A stretch of DNA of 17,392 bases from Pseudomonadota bacterium (GTDB lineage: Bacteria; Pseudomonadota; Alphaproteobacteria; UBA8366; GCA-2717185): contig JAQCHR010000021.1 in NCBI GenBank assembly GCA_027619655.1, positions 1-17,392 on the forward strand. Direction: 5' to 3'. A model generated the notes under the pieces. The model did no database searches. It saw only the letters and a program-made list of their open reading frames with translations, and was not told the DNA's origin. The position numbers and the translations under genes were made by a program. This document shows, one piece after another, positions 1 to 6,558 of the stretch (position 1 is its first letter; the number at the start of each line of letters is the position of its first letter).

Positions 1-919
1 CCTATCGCGGCACAGCCGGGATGCGCTGATCGCGGGCGCCCGCGTCGATGTTGCGCCCTACAAGCGCGATCCCGCGGATTTTGTGCTTTGGAAGCCCAGC
101 CCGGAGGGATTGCCCGGCTGGCCCAGCCCCTGGGGCCGGGGTCGTCCCGGCTGGCACGTGGAATGCTCGGCCATGAGCCAGAAGCATCTCGGCGAGGATT
201 TCGATATTCATGGCGGCGGGCAGGACCTGATCTTTCCGCATCATGAAAACGAGATCGCGCAAAGCTGCTGCGGCAACCCCGGGTCCCATTTCGCCCGGTA
301 CTGGGTGCATAACGGTTACCTGATGAGCGAAGGCGAGAAAATGTCGAAATCGCTCGGCAATTTTTATTCCGTCCGTGAACTGCTCGATGAATTTCCCGGC
401 GAGGCGCTGCGGCTGACGCTGTTGCAGTCGCATTACCGGGCGCCGCTTGATTTCAGCAAGGAAGGCGTCCGCCAGGCGAAGGCTGTTCTGGACCGCTGGT
501 ATGCGGCGCTGCGTGGCTTATCCATTGGGCCGGCAATCTCGAGCGACCCGCCGCCGGCGATGATGGCCGCGCTGGAAGATGATCTGAATACGCCGCTGGC
601 GATTGCATCGCTTCATGAAGCCGTCGCGACATTGAACGCCGCGGCCTCGCCAGAGGCAAAAACGGCGGCCCTATCGGTCGTCCGTGCCGGCGCTGCTGTT
701 CTGGGCTTGTTGCAACAGGATCCGGAACAATGGTTTCGCTGGCGTTCTGAAAGCGACGATGCGCTCGACGATGGCGCCGTTGACGCGCTTGTCGCCGACC
801 GGTTGGCCGCGCGGGCCGCGAAGAATTTTGCCGAGTCCGACCGTATCCGGGACTTGCTGCTGGAAGGCGGTATCGTGCTGGAGGACAAGTCGGGGCAGAC
901 TATCTGGCGCCGTCGCTGA
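1..919 (+). CDS. cysS: Cysteinyl-tRNA synthetase, C-terminal part (5' end outside window)
   Basis: This class I aminoacyl-tRNA synthetase charges tRNA-Cys with cysteine in the cytoplasm. The frame is open from base 2, so the start lies upstream; about 305 residues are present, roughly the last two thirds of a protein that is usually about 460 residues. Visible hallmarks in order are the WHVECSAM segment, whose Cys is a zinc ligand in this family, the FPHHENE segment with the His/Glu zinc ligands, and the EKMSKSLGNF loop that binds ATP. The DALR-type anticodon-binding domain follows, and the protein ends in a short basic tail (TIWRRR). The N-terminal HIGH motif is outside the window. Nothing is broken in the visible part. 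The next gene starts about 157 bases downstream, so the two are probably not co-translated. Identification is secure. Confidence 0.97.
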   Translation, partial: LSRHSRDALIAGARVDVAPYKRDPADFVLWKPSPEGLPGWPSPWGRGRPGWHVECSAMSQKHLGEDFDIHGGGQDLIFPHHENEIAQSCCGNPGSHFARYWVHNGYLMSEGEKMSKSLGNFYSVRELLDEFPGEALRLTLLQSHYRAPLDFSKEGVRQAKAVLDRWYAALRGLSIGPAISSDPPPAMMAALEDDLNTPLAIASLHEAVATLNAAASPEAKTAALSVVRAGAAVLGLLQQDPEQWFRWRSESDDALDDGAVDALVADRLAARAAKNFAESDRIRDLLLEGGIVLEDKSGQTIWRRR

Positions 920-984
920 TTCAGGCCAGAGAAGCATTCCCTGTGCCGGATCGATGTCTGGCAACGCCAAACCAGTAGTATTAT

Positions 985-1004
985 CGGCGGATTCCAGCCG
1001 TTTT
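985..1004 (+). terminator. Candidate Rho-independent terminator after cysS
   Basis: A GC-rich hairpin, CGGCGG-ATT-CC-A-GCCG, gives a six-pair stem with one bulged A and a three-base loop. It is followed directly by TTTT. It lies about 65 bases past the cysS stop and before the PilZ gene. The bulge and the short T run make it a weak candidate, called from sequence alone. Confidence 0.4.
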
Positions 1005-1066
1005 CATTAAACTATTCTTTACCTGTCATCCCTTTAATCTTTCCCGTGGATATTTGTTCTCCGGAT

Positions 1067-1072
1067 GGAGGG
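1067..1072 (+). promoter_or_regulatory. Ribosome binding site deciding the PilZ gene start
   Basis: GGAGGG lies four bases before the ATG at 1077. An in-frame ATG at 1065 overlaps this Shine-Dalgarno sequence and has none of its own, so 1077 is the better start. Confidence 0.6.
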
Positions 1073-1076
1073 TGAT

Positions 1077-1397
1077 ATGGCTAACGTGGAAAGACGCAGG
1101 CACGAGCGCGTCAAGGTGGATCGGGCCGTTACGATACGCGATGGCTCCGAAATGCACGACGGAGTCCTGATGGATATTTCATCAAGCGGCGCCGCGGTCA
1201 GTCTCGACGACGACGATTATGAATTTGAGTCTGATCAGGACCTAGAGCTCGAGATGGAAGAGTTCGGCATCCTCAGTGGCAATGTTGTCCGGACGCTCGA
1301 TGAGGGTTTCGCCATGGCATTCAATCTCGACGAAGACGGTGAAGAGCGCCTGATCACGGAAATCAGCGGCTTTCGGTCCGGCTTGGATATCGATTGA
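1077..1397 (+). CDS. PilZ domain protein
   Basis: This is a small single-domain protein of 106 residues that probably binds cyclic di-GMP. Both parts of the PilZ signature are present. An arginine-rich RRRHER stretch at residues 6-11 supplies the RxxxR motif, and DISSSG at 33-38 supplies the (D/N)xSxxG motif. The rest is predicted beta barrel with a very acidic middle (DDDDYEFESDQDLELEMEE, about residues 44-62). There is no output domain, so it would act as a stand-alone c-di-GMP adaptor. I cannot tell whether it affects motility, exopolysaccharide or something else. The start at 1077 is chosen because of the GGAGGG just upstream; an ATG at 1065 would add four residues. It is flanked by cysS on the same strand and a convergent SDR gene, with only 29 bases between the stops, so it is probably monocistronic. 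Confidence 0.88.
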   Translation: MANVERRRHERVKVDRAVTIRDGSEMHDGVLMDISSSGAAVSLDDDDYEFESDQDLELEMEEFGILSGNVVRTLDEGFAMAFNLDEDGEERLITEISGFRSGLDID

Positions 1398-1426
1398 TCG
1401 TTCGCCGGCCATCCGTCGGCAGGCTA

Positions 1427-2191
1427 TTACAGGTACACCGTTCCCCCATCGACCATCAGGGTCTGACCGGTTACGAATTTGCTGGCGTCGCTGGCAAGAT
1501 AAATCACCGTACCCGCCAAATCGCCGACTTCCAGGTTGCGCTTGAGGCTCTGATTTCCGGCAATGACTTCCTTGGCCCGTTCCAGCTTGTCGCCAAAGAA
1601 CTCGTCCGTGCCTTCCGTCATTACCGCGCTGGGGGCAATTGAATTGACGCGAATCCAGTCTCTGCCCAATTCCCGCGCCAGGCTGCGGGTGATGCCGATG
1701 ACCGCCGCCTTGGACATTGCGTAATGCAGTGAGTAGGGGAGGCCATAGAGTGCCGCCAGCGAACTGATATTGACGATGCTGCCCTGTTTTGCCGCCCGCA
1801 TCGGCGCGATGACCGCCTTGCAGCAATTCCACACGCCCGTGACATTGACATTCAGCACCCGGTTCCATTCCTCCGGGTCGAGTGTTTCGAACCGCCCGCT
1901 GGCGAGGCCGCCATAAAGCGCGGCATTATTGACCAGTATATCGATGGACCCGAACGAGCTGATGGCGGTTTCCGCGGCGCGGCTGCAGCTTTCCATATCG
2001 GTTACGTCCAGCGCGATGCTGACGGCGCGCCCACCGGACGATGTGATCGCATCGACAGTTTCGTCGCAGTTGCGGATATCGCCGGCCACGACGGCGGCGC
2101 CTTCCCCGGCGAGGCGGATCGCATATTCCTTGCCCAGGCCGCGCGCGGCGCCTGTGACGATTGCGGTCTTGCCCTCGAGTTGTCCCGTCAT
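1427..2191 (-). CDS. SDR family NAD(P)-dependent oxidoreductase
   Basis: A classical short-chain dehydrogenase/reductase of 254 residues, the usual length. The Rossmann glycine motif TGAARGLG is at residues 13-20, NNA at 88-90, and the catalytic set is Ser143/144, Tyr157 and Lys161 (YAMSK). Asp38 sits at the end of the second beta strand, a position that in this family usually favours NAD(H) over NADP(H). The C-terminus TGQTLMVDGGTVYL is typical of the FabG-like branch. The substrate cannot be read from sequence; a hydroxyl/keto oxidoreduction is all that is supported. The start at 2191 is preferred over an upstream ATG at 2236 because the glycine motif then falls at the normal distance and an AAAGG lies eight bases before it. 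It is divergent from the nitroreductase gene, with a 142-base gap holding a small palindrome. Confidence 0.93.
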   Translation of the reverse strand: MTGQLEGKTAIVTGAARGLGKEYAIRLAGEGAAVVAGDIRNCDETVDAITSSGGRAVSIALDVTDMESCSRAAETAISSFGSIDILVNNAALYGGLASGRFETLDPEEWNRVLNVNVTGVWNCCKAVIAPMRAAKQGSIVNISSLAALYGLPYSLHYAMSKAAVIGITRSLARELGRDWIRVNSIAPSAVMTEGTDEFFGDKLERAKEVIAGNQSLKRNLEVGDLAGTVIYLASDASKFVTGQTLMVDGGTVYL

Positions 2192-2210
2192 GCGACTTAC
2201 CTTTCCGTTT

Positions 2211-2221
2211 ATTGGTCCAAT
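2211..2221. promoter_or_regulatory. Small perfect palindrome in the SDR/nitroreductase divergent region
   Basis: ATTGGTCCAAT is a perfect palindrome with five-base arms around a central T. It lies 20 bases upstream of the SDR start, in the 142-base gap between divergent genes, where an operator would be expected. A second, weaker dyad (GACGA-TGCTTCAG-TCGTC) lies near 2290-2307. No regulator is encoded nearby in the window, so this is only a candidate. Confidence 0.3.
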
Positions 2222-2321
2222 GCAAATCTTGCGCATCGCGGCTGCAACGACAAGAGAGTGTCTGATGCATCCTTGCCCTCTCCCGTCGACGATGCTTCAG
2301 TCGTCAGACGCGAATATTCCA

Positions 2322-2327
2322 GGGGGG
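2322..2327 (+). promoter_or_regulatory. Ribosome binding site deciding the nitroreductase start
   Basis: A run of six G preceded by A lies six bases before the ATG at 2334. It singles out 2334 from the much longer open frame that extends back to 1929 through the SDR gene. An in-frame ATG at 2328 abuts the G run and is too close to use it. Confidence 0.55.
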
Positions 2328-2333
2328 ATGGTG

Positions 2334-2999
2334 ATGGATCTGAACGAAGCGATGCGGACAACCTTTGCCGCGCGGCAGTATACAGGCGAACCGCTGCCCG
2401 ATGCGGTGCTGTACAACATTCTCGACAACGCCCGGTTCGCGCCGAGTGGCGGCAACCGTCAGGGAAACCGCGTCATCATCGTCCGGGACCAGATCGTCCG
2501 CGACCGTATCGCGGACCTGATGGCGCCCATGGTGAAACGCTATATGGCGCAGACCAAAGCCGGCGAAGCCCCGTTCAATACGATCGTATCAACCAGACTG
2601 TCGGCCGCAGACATTGACGCTACCCCTGTTTCGGCGGCGATGACCACAGCTTTGCGCACCGCTTCCGTCCTTCTGGTCTTCACGGTCGATCTCAAGGTCG
2701 TGGCGTCGATGGACCAGTATCTGGACCGCGTCGGCATCGTCAGCGGCGCCTCGATCTATCCGTTTGTCTGGAATGTATTGCTGGGCGCGCGTCAGGCGGG
2801 TTTCGGCGGCGCCTTGACGACACTGGCCATCGCGGCCGAACCGGCCATCAAGGAATTGCTCGGCATTCCGGCGGATTTTGCGGTCTGCGCGCTGGTCCCG
2901 CTCGGCAAGCCGGTCAAGCAGCTTACCCGGCTCCGGCGCCGCCCGGTTGAGGAACTGGCCGTCGTGGAATCTTTCGACGGCCAGTCCTTCAGGCGTTAA
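2334..2999 (+). CDS. Nitroreductase family protein (FMN-dependent)
   Basis: This 221-residue protein has the nitroreductase fold, a family of FMN-dependent NAD(P)H oxidoreductases that act as dimers. The N-terminal segment MRTTFAARQYTGEPLPD matches the R-x-x-R-x-(F/Y) phosphate-binding start of the family. It is followed by ARFAPSGGNRQGNR, the usual APSGGNxQPxR-like flavin motif with Gly in place of Pro. The C-terminal part (GALTTLAIAAEPAIKELLGIPADFAVCALVPLGKPVK) is the conserved helix and strand with the xxPLGxP ending. The substrate is unknown. The frame is open well upstream, but that part is antisense to the SDR gene; the start is set by the G-rich Shine-Dalgarno at 2322-2327. The stop shares TTAA with the convergent dioxygenase gene. 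The C-terminal domain of actinobacterial FbiB has the same fold, so a role in F420 maturation is possible but unproven. Confidence 0.88.
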   Translation: MDLNEAMRTTFAARQYTGEPLPDAVLYNILDNARFAPSGGNRQGNRVIIVRDQIVRDRIADLMAPMVKRYMAQTKAGEAPFNTIVSTRLSAADIDATPVSAAMTTALRTASVLLVFTVDLKVVASMDQYLDRVGIVSGASIYPFVWNVLLGARQAGFGGALTTLAIAAEPAIKELLGIPADFAVCALVPLGKPVKQLTRLRRRPVEELAVVESFDGQSFRR

Positions 3000-3889
3000 T
3001 ACGGCGCCGTTCCGATAATCACCGTGCGGTGCAGGACGCGCCGCTGTGTTGCCATTTCGTAATTCCGCAGGGCCCGGTGCAGCAGGCAGCGGTTGTCCCA
3101 CATGACATAATCGCCGTCGCGCCACTGGTGCGTGTAGGTGAACTGCGGCTGGCCGACATGCTCCATCAACTGGGCAATCAACGCGTCGCTCTCGGCCGCA
3201 GGCAGGCCGAGGATGTGAGAGACGTGATTGCCGAGATAGATGCTTTTCCGGCCCGTATCCGGATGGGTTCGCACGATGGGATGGACGACCGGCGGACGCT
3301 CGCGTTTCTGTTCTTCCGTTGCCGGCGGCGCGCCGGAGTTGCGGCGGCTGGCCTCCCAGCTGTGTTCCGCTTTGAGTCCCGAGATTCTCGCTTTCATCTC
3401 AGGAGACAAGGCATCATAGGCCATCTGCGTATTCGCGAACTGGGTATCGCCACCGCTGGGGGGCAATTCAATCGCGTGCAGCATGGTCATCAGCGACGGT
3501 ATATCGTGATAGGACTTGTCCGTATGGAAGAAATAATTGCCCAGCGCGACCGCCCCGGGCGTTGGTTTGCCGTCTTCGTCCAGGTTGGTCACGGTATGGA
3601 CGATGGGGTAGGGCGATCCATCCGGCAACCGCCCGACATGATGTTCCAATTCGCCAAAATTTTTGCTGAACACCGCCTGCTGGTCCTTGGTCAGGGACTG
3701 GCCCCGGAAGACCAGGATATGGAACTCGAGAAACGCACGCATGATTGCGTCGCGCATTCCGTCGTCCAACGGTGCGGCAAGGTCCAGCCCCGTAATTTCA
3801 GCGCCGCCGGTATCGGTTAGCGGCCGAATATCGAACGGATAGGGAATGCCGGTCCCGCGGCCATGGGGCGCTGCCTGAACGTCACTCAT
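2996..3889 (-). CDS. TauD/TfdA family Fe(II)/2-oxoglutarate-dependent dioxygenase
   Basis: This 297-residue enzyme belongs to the TauD/TfdA family, which hydroxylates small organic substrates such as taurine or aryloxyacids using Fe(II), O2 and 2-oxoglutarate. The iron-binding facial triad is visible: His122 and Asp124 in FHTDKSYHD, and His271 in WDNRCLLHRA. The 2-oxoglutarate-binding arginine should be one of those in ATQRRVLHRT (residues 280-289). Typical early motifs are also present (GAEITGLDLAAPL, HILVFRGQSLT and FGELEHH). The real substrate cannot be assigned; a catabolic hydroxylase or ether/sulfonate-cleaving enzyme is plausible. The start has a strong Shine-Dalgarno (GGGAGGA, complement of 3895-3901). 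It is convergent with the nitroreductase gene and overlaps it by four bases, and it is divergent from the F420 operon across a 286-base regulatory gap. Confidence 0.93.
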   Translation of the reverse strand: MSDVQAAPHGRGTGIPYPFDIRPLTDTGGAEITGLDLAAPLDDGMRDAIMRAFLEFHILVFRGQSLTKDQQAVFSKNFGELEHHVGRLPDGSPYPIVHTVTNLDEDGKPTPGAVALGNYFFHTDKSYHDIPSLMTMLHAIELPPSGGDTQFANTQMAYDALSPEMKARISGLKAEHSWEASRRNSGAPPATEEQKRERPPVVHPIVRTHPDTGRKSIYLGNHVSHILGLPAAESDALIAQLMEHVGQPQFTYTHQWRDGDYVMWDNRCLLHRALRNYEMATQRRVLHRTVIIGTAPY

Positions 3890-3908
3890 CTGTATCCTCC
3901 CGGATTAT

Positions 3909-3929
3909 TGGGTAAACAAGCGTAACCCA
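3909..3929. promoter_or_regulatory. Imperfect inverted repeat upstream of the dioxygenase gene
   Basis: TGGGTAA-ACAAGCG-TAACCCA has seven-base arms with one mismatched position and a seven-base spacer. It lies 20 bases before the dioxygenase start and just upstream of its ribosome binding site, a normal place for a repressor operator. The regulator is unknown. Confidence 0.35.
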
Positions 3930-4064
3930 TCCGCAACTGGATGCAAAACCGGCAATTGGTCGGTACAGCCAGGCGGCGCAGACGCTCCGTTGCATTTGAG
4001 AGAGAGGCGCTAAATATTTGACGCAAGATGAGAGAAATTTCAGCAACTTGGTTGCGCTCCCTGA

Positions 4065-4080
4065 TGACTACAGATAGTCA
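4065..4080. promoter_or_regulatory. Inverted repeat upstream of the F420 operon
   Basis: TGACTA-CAGA-TAGTCA has perfect six-base arms around a four-base centre. It is flanked outside by TGA on the left and, after two bases, TCA on the right, which partly extends the symmetry. It lies about 95 bases upstream of npdG in AT-rich DNA. It could be an operator, or a hairpin in the 5' leader. Confidence 0.4.
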
Positions 4081-4175
4081 TATCATTAAGAAATCGGGGT
4101 ATTTCCAGTATCTACATCTTTCGCAGGACGGTATCCTGCCCCGTGCGTAAACCGGAACAGTTCAGGAGCATTTCG

Positions 4176-4853
4176 ATGGCCGACGGCAAGCCTTCCATAA
4201 CAATACTCGGCGGCACCGGCGCGCTGGGCGCGGGGCTGGCCTTGCGCTGGGCGACGGCGGGATACCCGGTCATCATCGGGTCGCGCGCCGCGGACCGCGC
4301 CGCCGATGCGGCAAAGGCGCTGGCGCAGCGCGTGGCAAATTCCACGGTATCCGGGTATGGCAATGCCGAGGCCGCGGCGAAGGGCGATATCGTCGTCATG
4401 ACCGTGCCCTGGGAGAACCATGGCCCGACAATCGATGCGGTAAAGGATGCCGTGCAGGGAAAGATTTTCGTCGATGTGACGGTCCCGCTAGTGCCGCCCC
4501 GTGTTTCGCGGGTACATCTGCCGCCGGAAGGCTCCGCTGCCAGGACATCGCAGATTTTACTGGGTGAAAACGTGCAGGTGACTTCCGCCTTTCACAATAT
4601 CGCGGCGGCGCATCTGCAGGACATGGATCACGCCATCGACAGCGATGTGCTGGTCTTCGGCGACAAGAAGGCCGCGCGCGACGAAGTGCTGAAGCTTGTG
4701 GAAGCCGCGGGCATGAAGGGCTGGCACGGGGGACCGATCGACAATTCGGTGGTCGGGGAAGCGCTGACGGCGATGCTGATACATATCAATCGCAACTACA
4801 AGATCGACGGCGCCGGCATTCGCATCACCGGCACGCCGGGCGGGACCGAGTGA
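4176..4853 (+). CDS. npdG: NADPH-dependent F420 reductase (F420:NADP oxidoreductase)
   Basis: This cytoplasmic enzyme moves hydride between NADPH and coenzyme F420 and so supplies F420H2 to F420-dependent reductases. The 225-residue protein starts with the Rossmann segment ITILGGTGALGAGLALRWA (glycines from residue 12). GSR at 35-37 follows the second beta strand, where the family reads the 2'-phosphate of NADP. Other family-like segments are VMTVPWENHGPTIDAV, VDVTVPLVPPRV and SAFHNIAAAHLQD. The ATG at 4176 is chosen because AGGAG lies seven bases upstream and the glycine motif is then close to the N-terminus; the open frame extends further back without support. It is the first gene of the F420 operon and its TGA overlaps the GTG start of cofE. 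Being in the operon makes the F420 role much firmer than sequence similarity alone. Confidence 0.92.
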   Translation: MADGKPSITILGGTGALGAGLALRWATAGYPVIIGSRAADRAADAAKALAQRVANSTVSGYGNAEAAAKGDIVVMTVPWENHGPTIDAVKDAVQGKIFVDVTVPLVPPRVSRVHLPPEGSAARTSQILLGENVQVTSAFHNIAAAHLQDMDHAIDSDVLVFGDKKAARDEVLKLVEAAGMKGWHGGPIDNSVVGEALTAMLIHINRNYKIDGAGIRITGTPGGTE

Positions 4854-5614
4854 CAAGCAGAACCCTGACGCTTCGTGCGCTGGACGGGATCCCGCGGGTC
4901 AAACCGGGCGACGACCTGGCTACCCTGTTGCTCAATGCAGCCGGCGATGACCTGCACGACGGCGATGTGTTTGTCGTTGCCCAGAAGGTGTTCTCAAAGG
5001 CGCAGAACCGGTATGCGGTACTGCACACGGTGACGCCTTCCGCCGAAGCGGAAGCTTTGGCGGCGGAGACGGAAAAGGACCCGCGCGTCGTCGAACTGAT
5101 CCTGTCGGAATCCAGCGAGGTGCTGCGCAAGCGGCCCGGCGTGATCATCGTCGTGCACCGGCTCGGCATGGTCATGGCCAATGCCGGTATCGACGCTTCC
5201 AATGTCGAGCCCGCGGAAGACGGCAGCGAGCGCGTGCTGTTGCTGCCCCGGAATCCGGATGGCGATTGCGCCCACCTGCGCGGTGAAATCCTGGCGCGCC
5301 GTGGCGTATCCGTCGCCGTCATCATGAATGACAGCGTCGGCCGGGCCTGGCGCAGCGGCACCGTCGGCATTGCCATAGGGGCGGCCGGTTTTCCGTCGCT
5401 GCTCGACCTGCGTGGTCAGCAGGATATGTTCGGGCGCCCGTTGCAATCATCCATCGTCGGATTGGCGGACGAACTTGCCGCCGCAGCGTCGATGCTGCAG
5501 GGACAGGCGGCGGAAGGCGCTCCTGCGGTACTGGTCCGAGGATTTGACTATGCCGGGCCCCACATTCCCGCCAGCGGGCTGATCCGGGATATCGCCGAGG
5601 ACCTGTTTCGTTGA
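4850..5614 (+). CDS. cofE: Coenzyme F420-0:L-glutamate ligase
   Basis: CofE adds L-glutamate residues to F420-0 with GTP, forming the gamma-linked tail of coenzyme F420. The 254-residue length matches stand-alone CofE; there is no fused C-terminal nitroreductase domain as in actinobacterial FbiB. Family motifs are clear: DGDVFVVAQKVFSKAQNR near residues 37-54, HRLGMVMANAGIDASNVE at 103-120, the LPRNPDGDCAHLR segment at 132-144 and MNDSVGRAWRSGT at 159-171, which hold the expected metal and GTP ligands. Translation starts at a GTG whose last two bases are part of the npdG TGA (GTGA), with a GGCGGGA just upstream, so it is probably translationally coupled. The end overlaps the TTG of cofD in the same manner. 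Confidence 0.95.
   Translation: MTSRTLTLRALDGIPRVKPGDDLATLLLNAAGDDLHDGDVFVVAQKVFSKAQNRYAVLHTVTPSAEAEALAAETEKDPRVVELILSESSEVLRKRPGVIIVVHRLGMVMANAGIDASNVEPAEDGSERVLLLPRNPDGDCAHLRGEILARRGVSVAVIMNDSVGRAWRSGTVGIAIGAAGFPSLLDLRGQQDMFGRPLQSSIVGLADELAAAASMLQGQAAEGAPAVLVRGFDYAGPHIPASGLIRDIAEDLFR
5597..5601 (+). promoter_or_regulatory. Ribosome binding site supporting the TTG start of cofD
   Basis: GAGGA inside the 3' end of cofE lies nine bases before TTG at 5611, which overlaps the cofE TGA as TTGA. No ATG is available near the start of the conserved LSGGVGGAK segment, so the rare start codon is well supported. Confidence 0.55.
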
Positions 5615-6558
5615 GCAGCGCGACCTGCCTGGCGTTGTCCGGCGGCGTCGGCGGGGCGAAGCTTGCGCTTGGGCTTAGCCATACCGTGGACCCGGACAAT
5701 CTGCTCGTCGTGGCCAATACGGGCGACGATTTCGATCATCTCGGCCTGCGCATCTGCCCCGATATCGATACCGTAACCTATACCCTGTCGGGGCTGGCCA
5801 ACCCATCGACCGGCTGGGGCCGGAAGGACGAAAGCTGGTCCTTCATGGAAACGCTGGACAGTCTTGGCGGCGAGACCTGGTTTCGCCTTGGCGACCGCGA
5901 CCTTGCCCTGCATGTTGAACGTACGCGGCGGCTCGGCGCCGGGGAGAGCCTCAGCGCCATCACGGCCGAAATCGCGAAACGCCTGGGTATTGCGGCCCGT
6001 ATCGCGCCGATGAGCGACGATCCCGTCCGCACCATCGTGGCAACGCCGGACGGTCCGCTGGCCTTCCAGCATTATTTCGTGCGCGACCAGTGCCGCCCCG
6101 AAGTCACCGGATTCCATTTTGACGGCGCGGATACGGCCAGACCGGGTGAGGCATTGACGAAGGCGTTAACAGGTACTTCGCTGGAAATGGTGGTCATTTG
6201 CCCGTCGAACCCGTTCATCAGCGTCGATCCGATCCTTGCTGTTCCAACGGTCCGCGCGATGCTGGCCGACTTTCCGGCACCGGTCATTGCCGTTTCGCCG
6301 ATCGTCGGCGGTCAGGCCATCAAGGGACCGACAGCGAAAATGCTCGCGGAACTGGGGCGCCCGACCTCCGCCTTCGCCATAGCCGAACATTATCGTGATC
6401 TGATCGATGGCTTCGTCATCGATACCGCCGATGCGGTTTCGGCAGACGCGATACGCGACCTGGGATGCCAGGTCCGCGTCACGAATACGGTGATGAAATC
6501 TTTACAGGATCGTGTATCGTTGGCGCGCGATGTGGTCGCCTTCGCGCAGGAACTGTAA
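5611..6558 (+). CDS. cofD: 2-phospho-L-lactate transferase (FO to F420-0)
   Basis: CofD (FbiA in actinobacteria) transfers the phospholactyl, phosphoenolpyruvyl or phosphoglyceryl group from its GDP-linked donor to FO, making F420-0 or a relative. The protein has 315 residues, normal for the family. LALSGGVGGAKLALGL at residues 7-22 and VANTGDDFDHLGLRICPDIDTVTYTLSG at about 34-61 are the classical FO- and nucleotide-binding segments. CPSNPFISVDPILAVPTVR and SPIVGGQAIKGPTAKML in the second half are also diagnostic. It starts with TTG overlapping the cofE stop and has a GAGGA nine bases upstream. The TAA is directly followed by the TTG of cofC with no spacer. Which three-carbon donor is used cannot be told from sequence. 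Confidence 0.96.
   Translation: MSSATCLALSGGVGGAKLALGLSHTVDPDNLLVVANTGDDFDHLGLRICPDIDTVTYTLSGLANPSTGWGRKDESWSFMETLDSLGGETWFRLGDRDLALHVERTRRLGAGESLSAITAEIAKRLGIAARIAPMSDDPVRTIVATPDGPLAFQHYFVRDQCRPEVTGFHFDGADTARPGEALTKALTGTSLEMVVICPSNPFISVDPILAVPTVRAMLADFPAPVIAVSPIVGGQAIKGPTAKMLAELGRPTSAFAIAEHYRDLIDGFVIDTADAVSADAIRDLGCQVRVTNTVMKSLQDRVSLARDVVAFAQEL
6548..6551 (+). promoter_or_regulatory. Ribosome binding site supporting the TTG start of cofC
   Basis: AGGA lies seven bases before TTG at 6559, which directly follows the cofD TAA. The rival start, ATG at 6583, would begin the conserved MWAVLPAK segment and has GGGGAG 13 bases upstream, rather far. The two starts differ by eight residues. Confidence 0.4.

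Larger units (their letters stand above)
3890..4175. promoter_or_regulatory. Divergent regulatory region between dioxygenase gene and F420 operon
   Basis: This 286-base gap is the longest non-coding stretch of the window and must carry the promoters for the dioxygenase gene (-) and the F420 operon (+). It is visibly more AT-rich than the genes around it, especially from 4010 to 4135. It holds two dyads, listed separately, and a short hairpin GCAAC-TTG-GTTGC at 4043-4055. I could not pick a convincing -35/-10 pair on either strand. No small gene with a good ribosome binding site was seen in it. Confidence 0.6.

Noticed and set aside
1929..2333. N-terminal extension of the nitroreductase frame
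   Set aside because: The first 135 codons run antisense through the SDR gene and the intergenic gap and show no nitroreductase features. The good ribosome binding site sets the start at 2334.
3029..3820. Plus-strand open frame of 263 codons opposite the TauD-type dioxygenase
   Set aside because: It lies wholly inside the dioxygenase gene, which has a complete iron-binding triad and a strong ribosome binding site. The plus-strand product has no motif.
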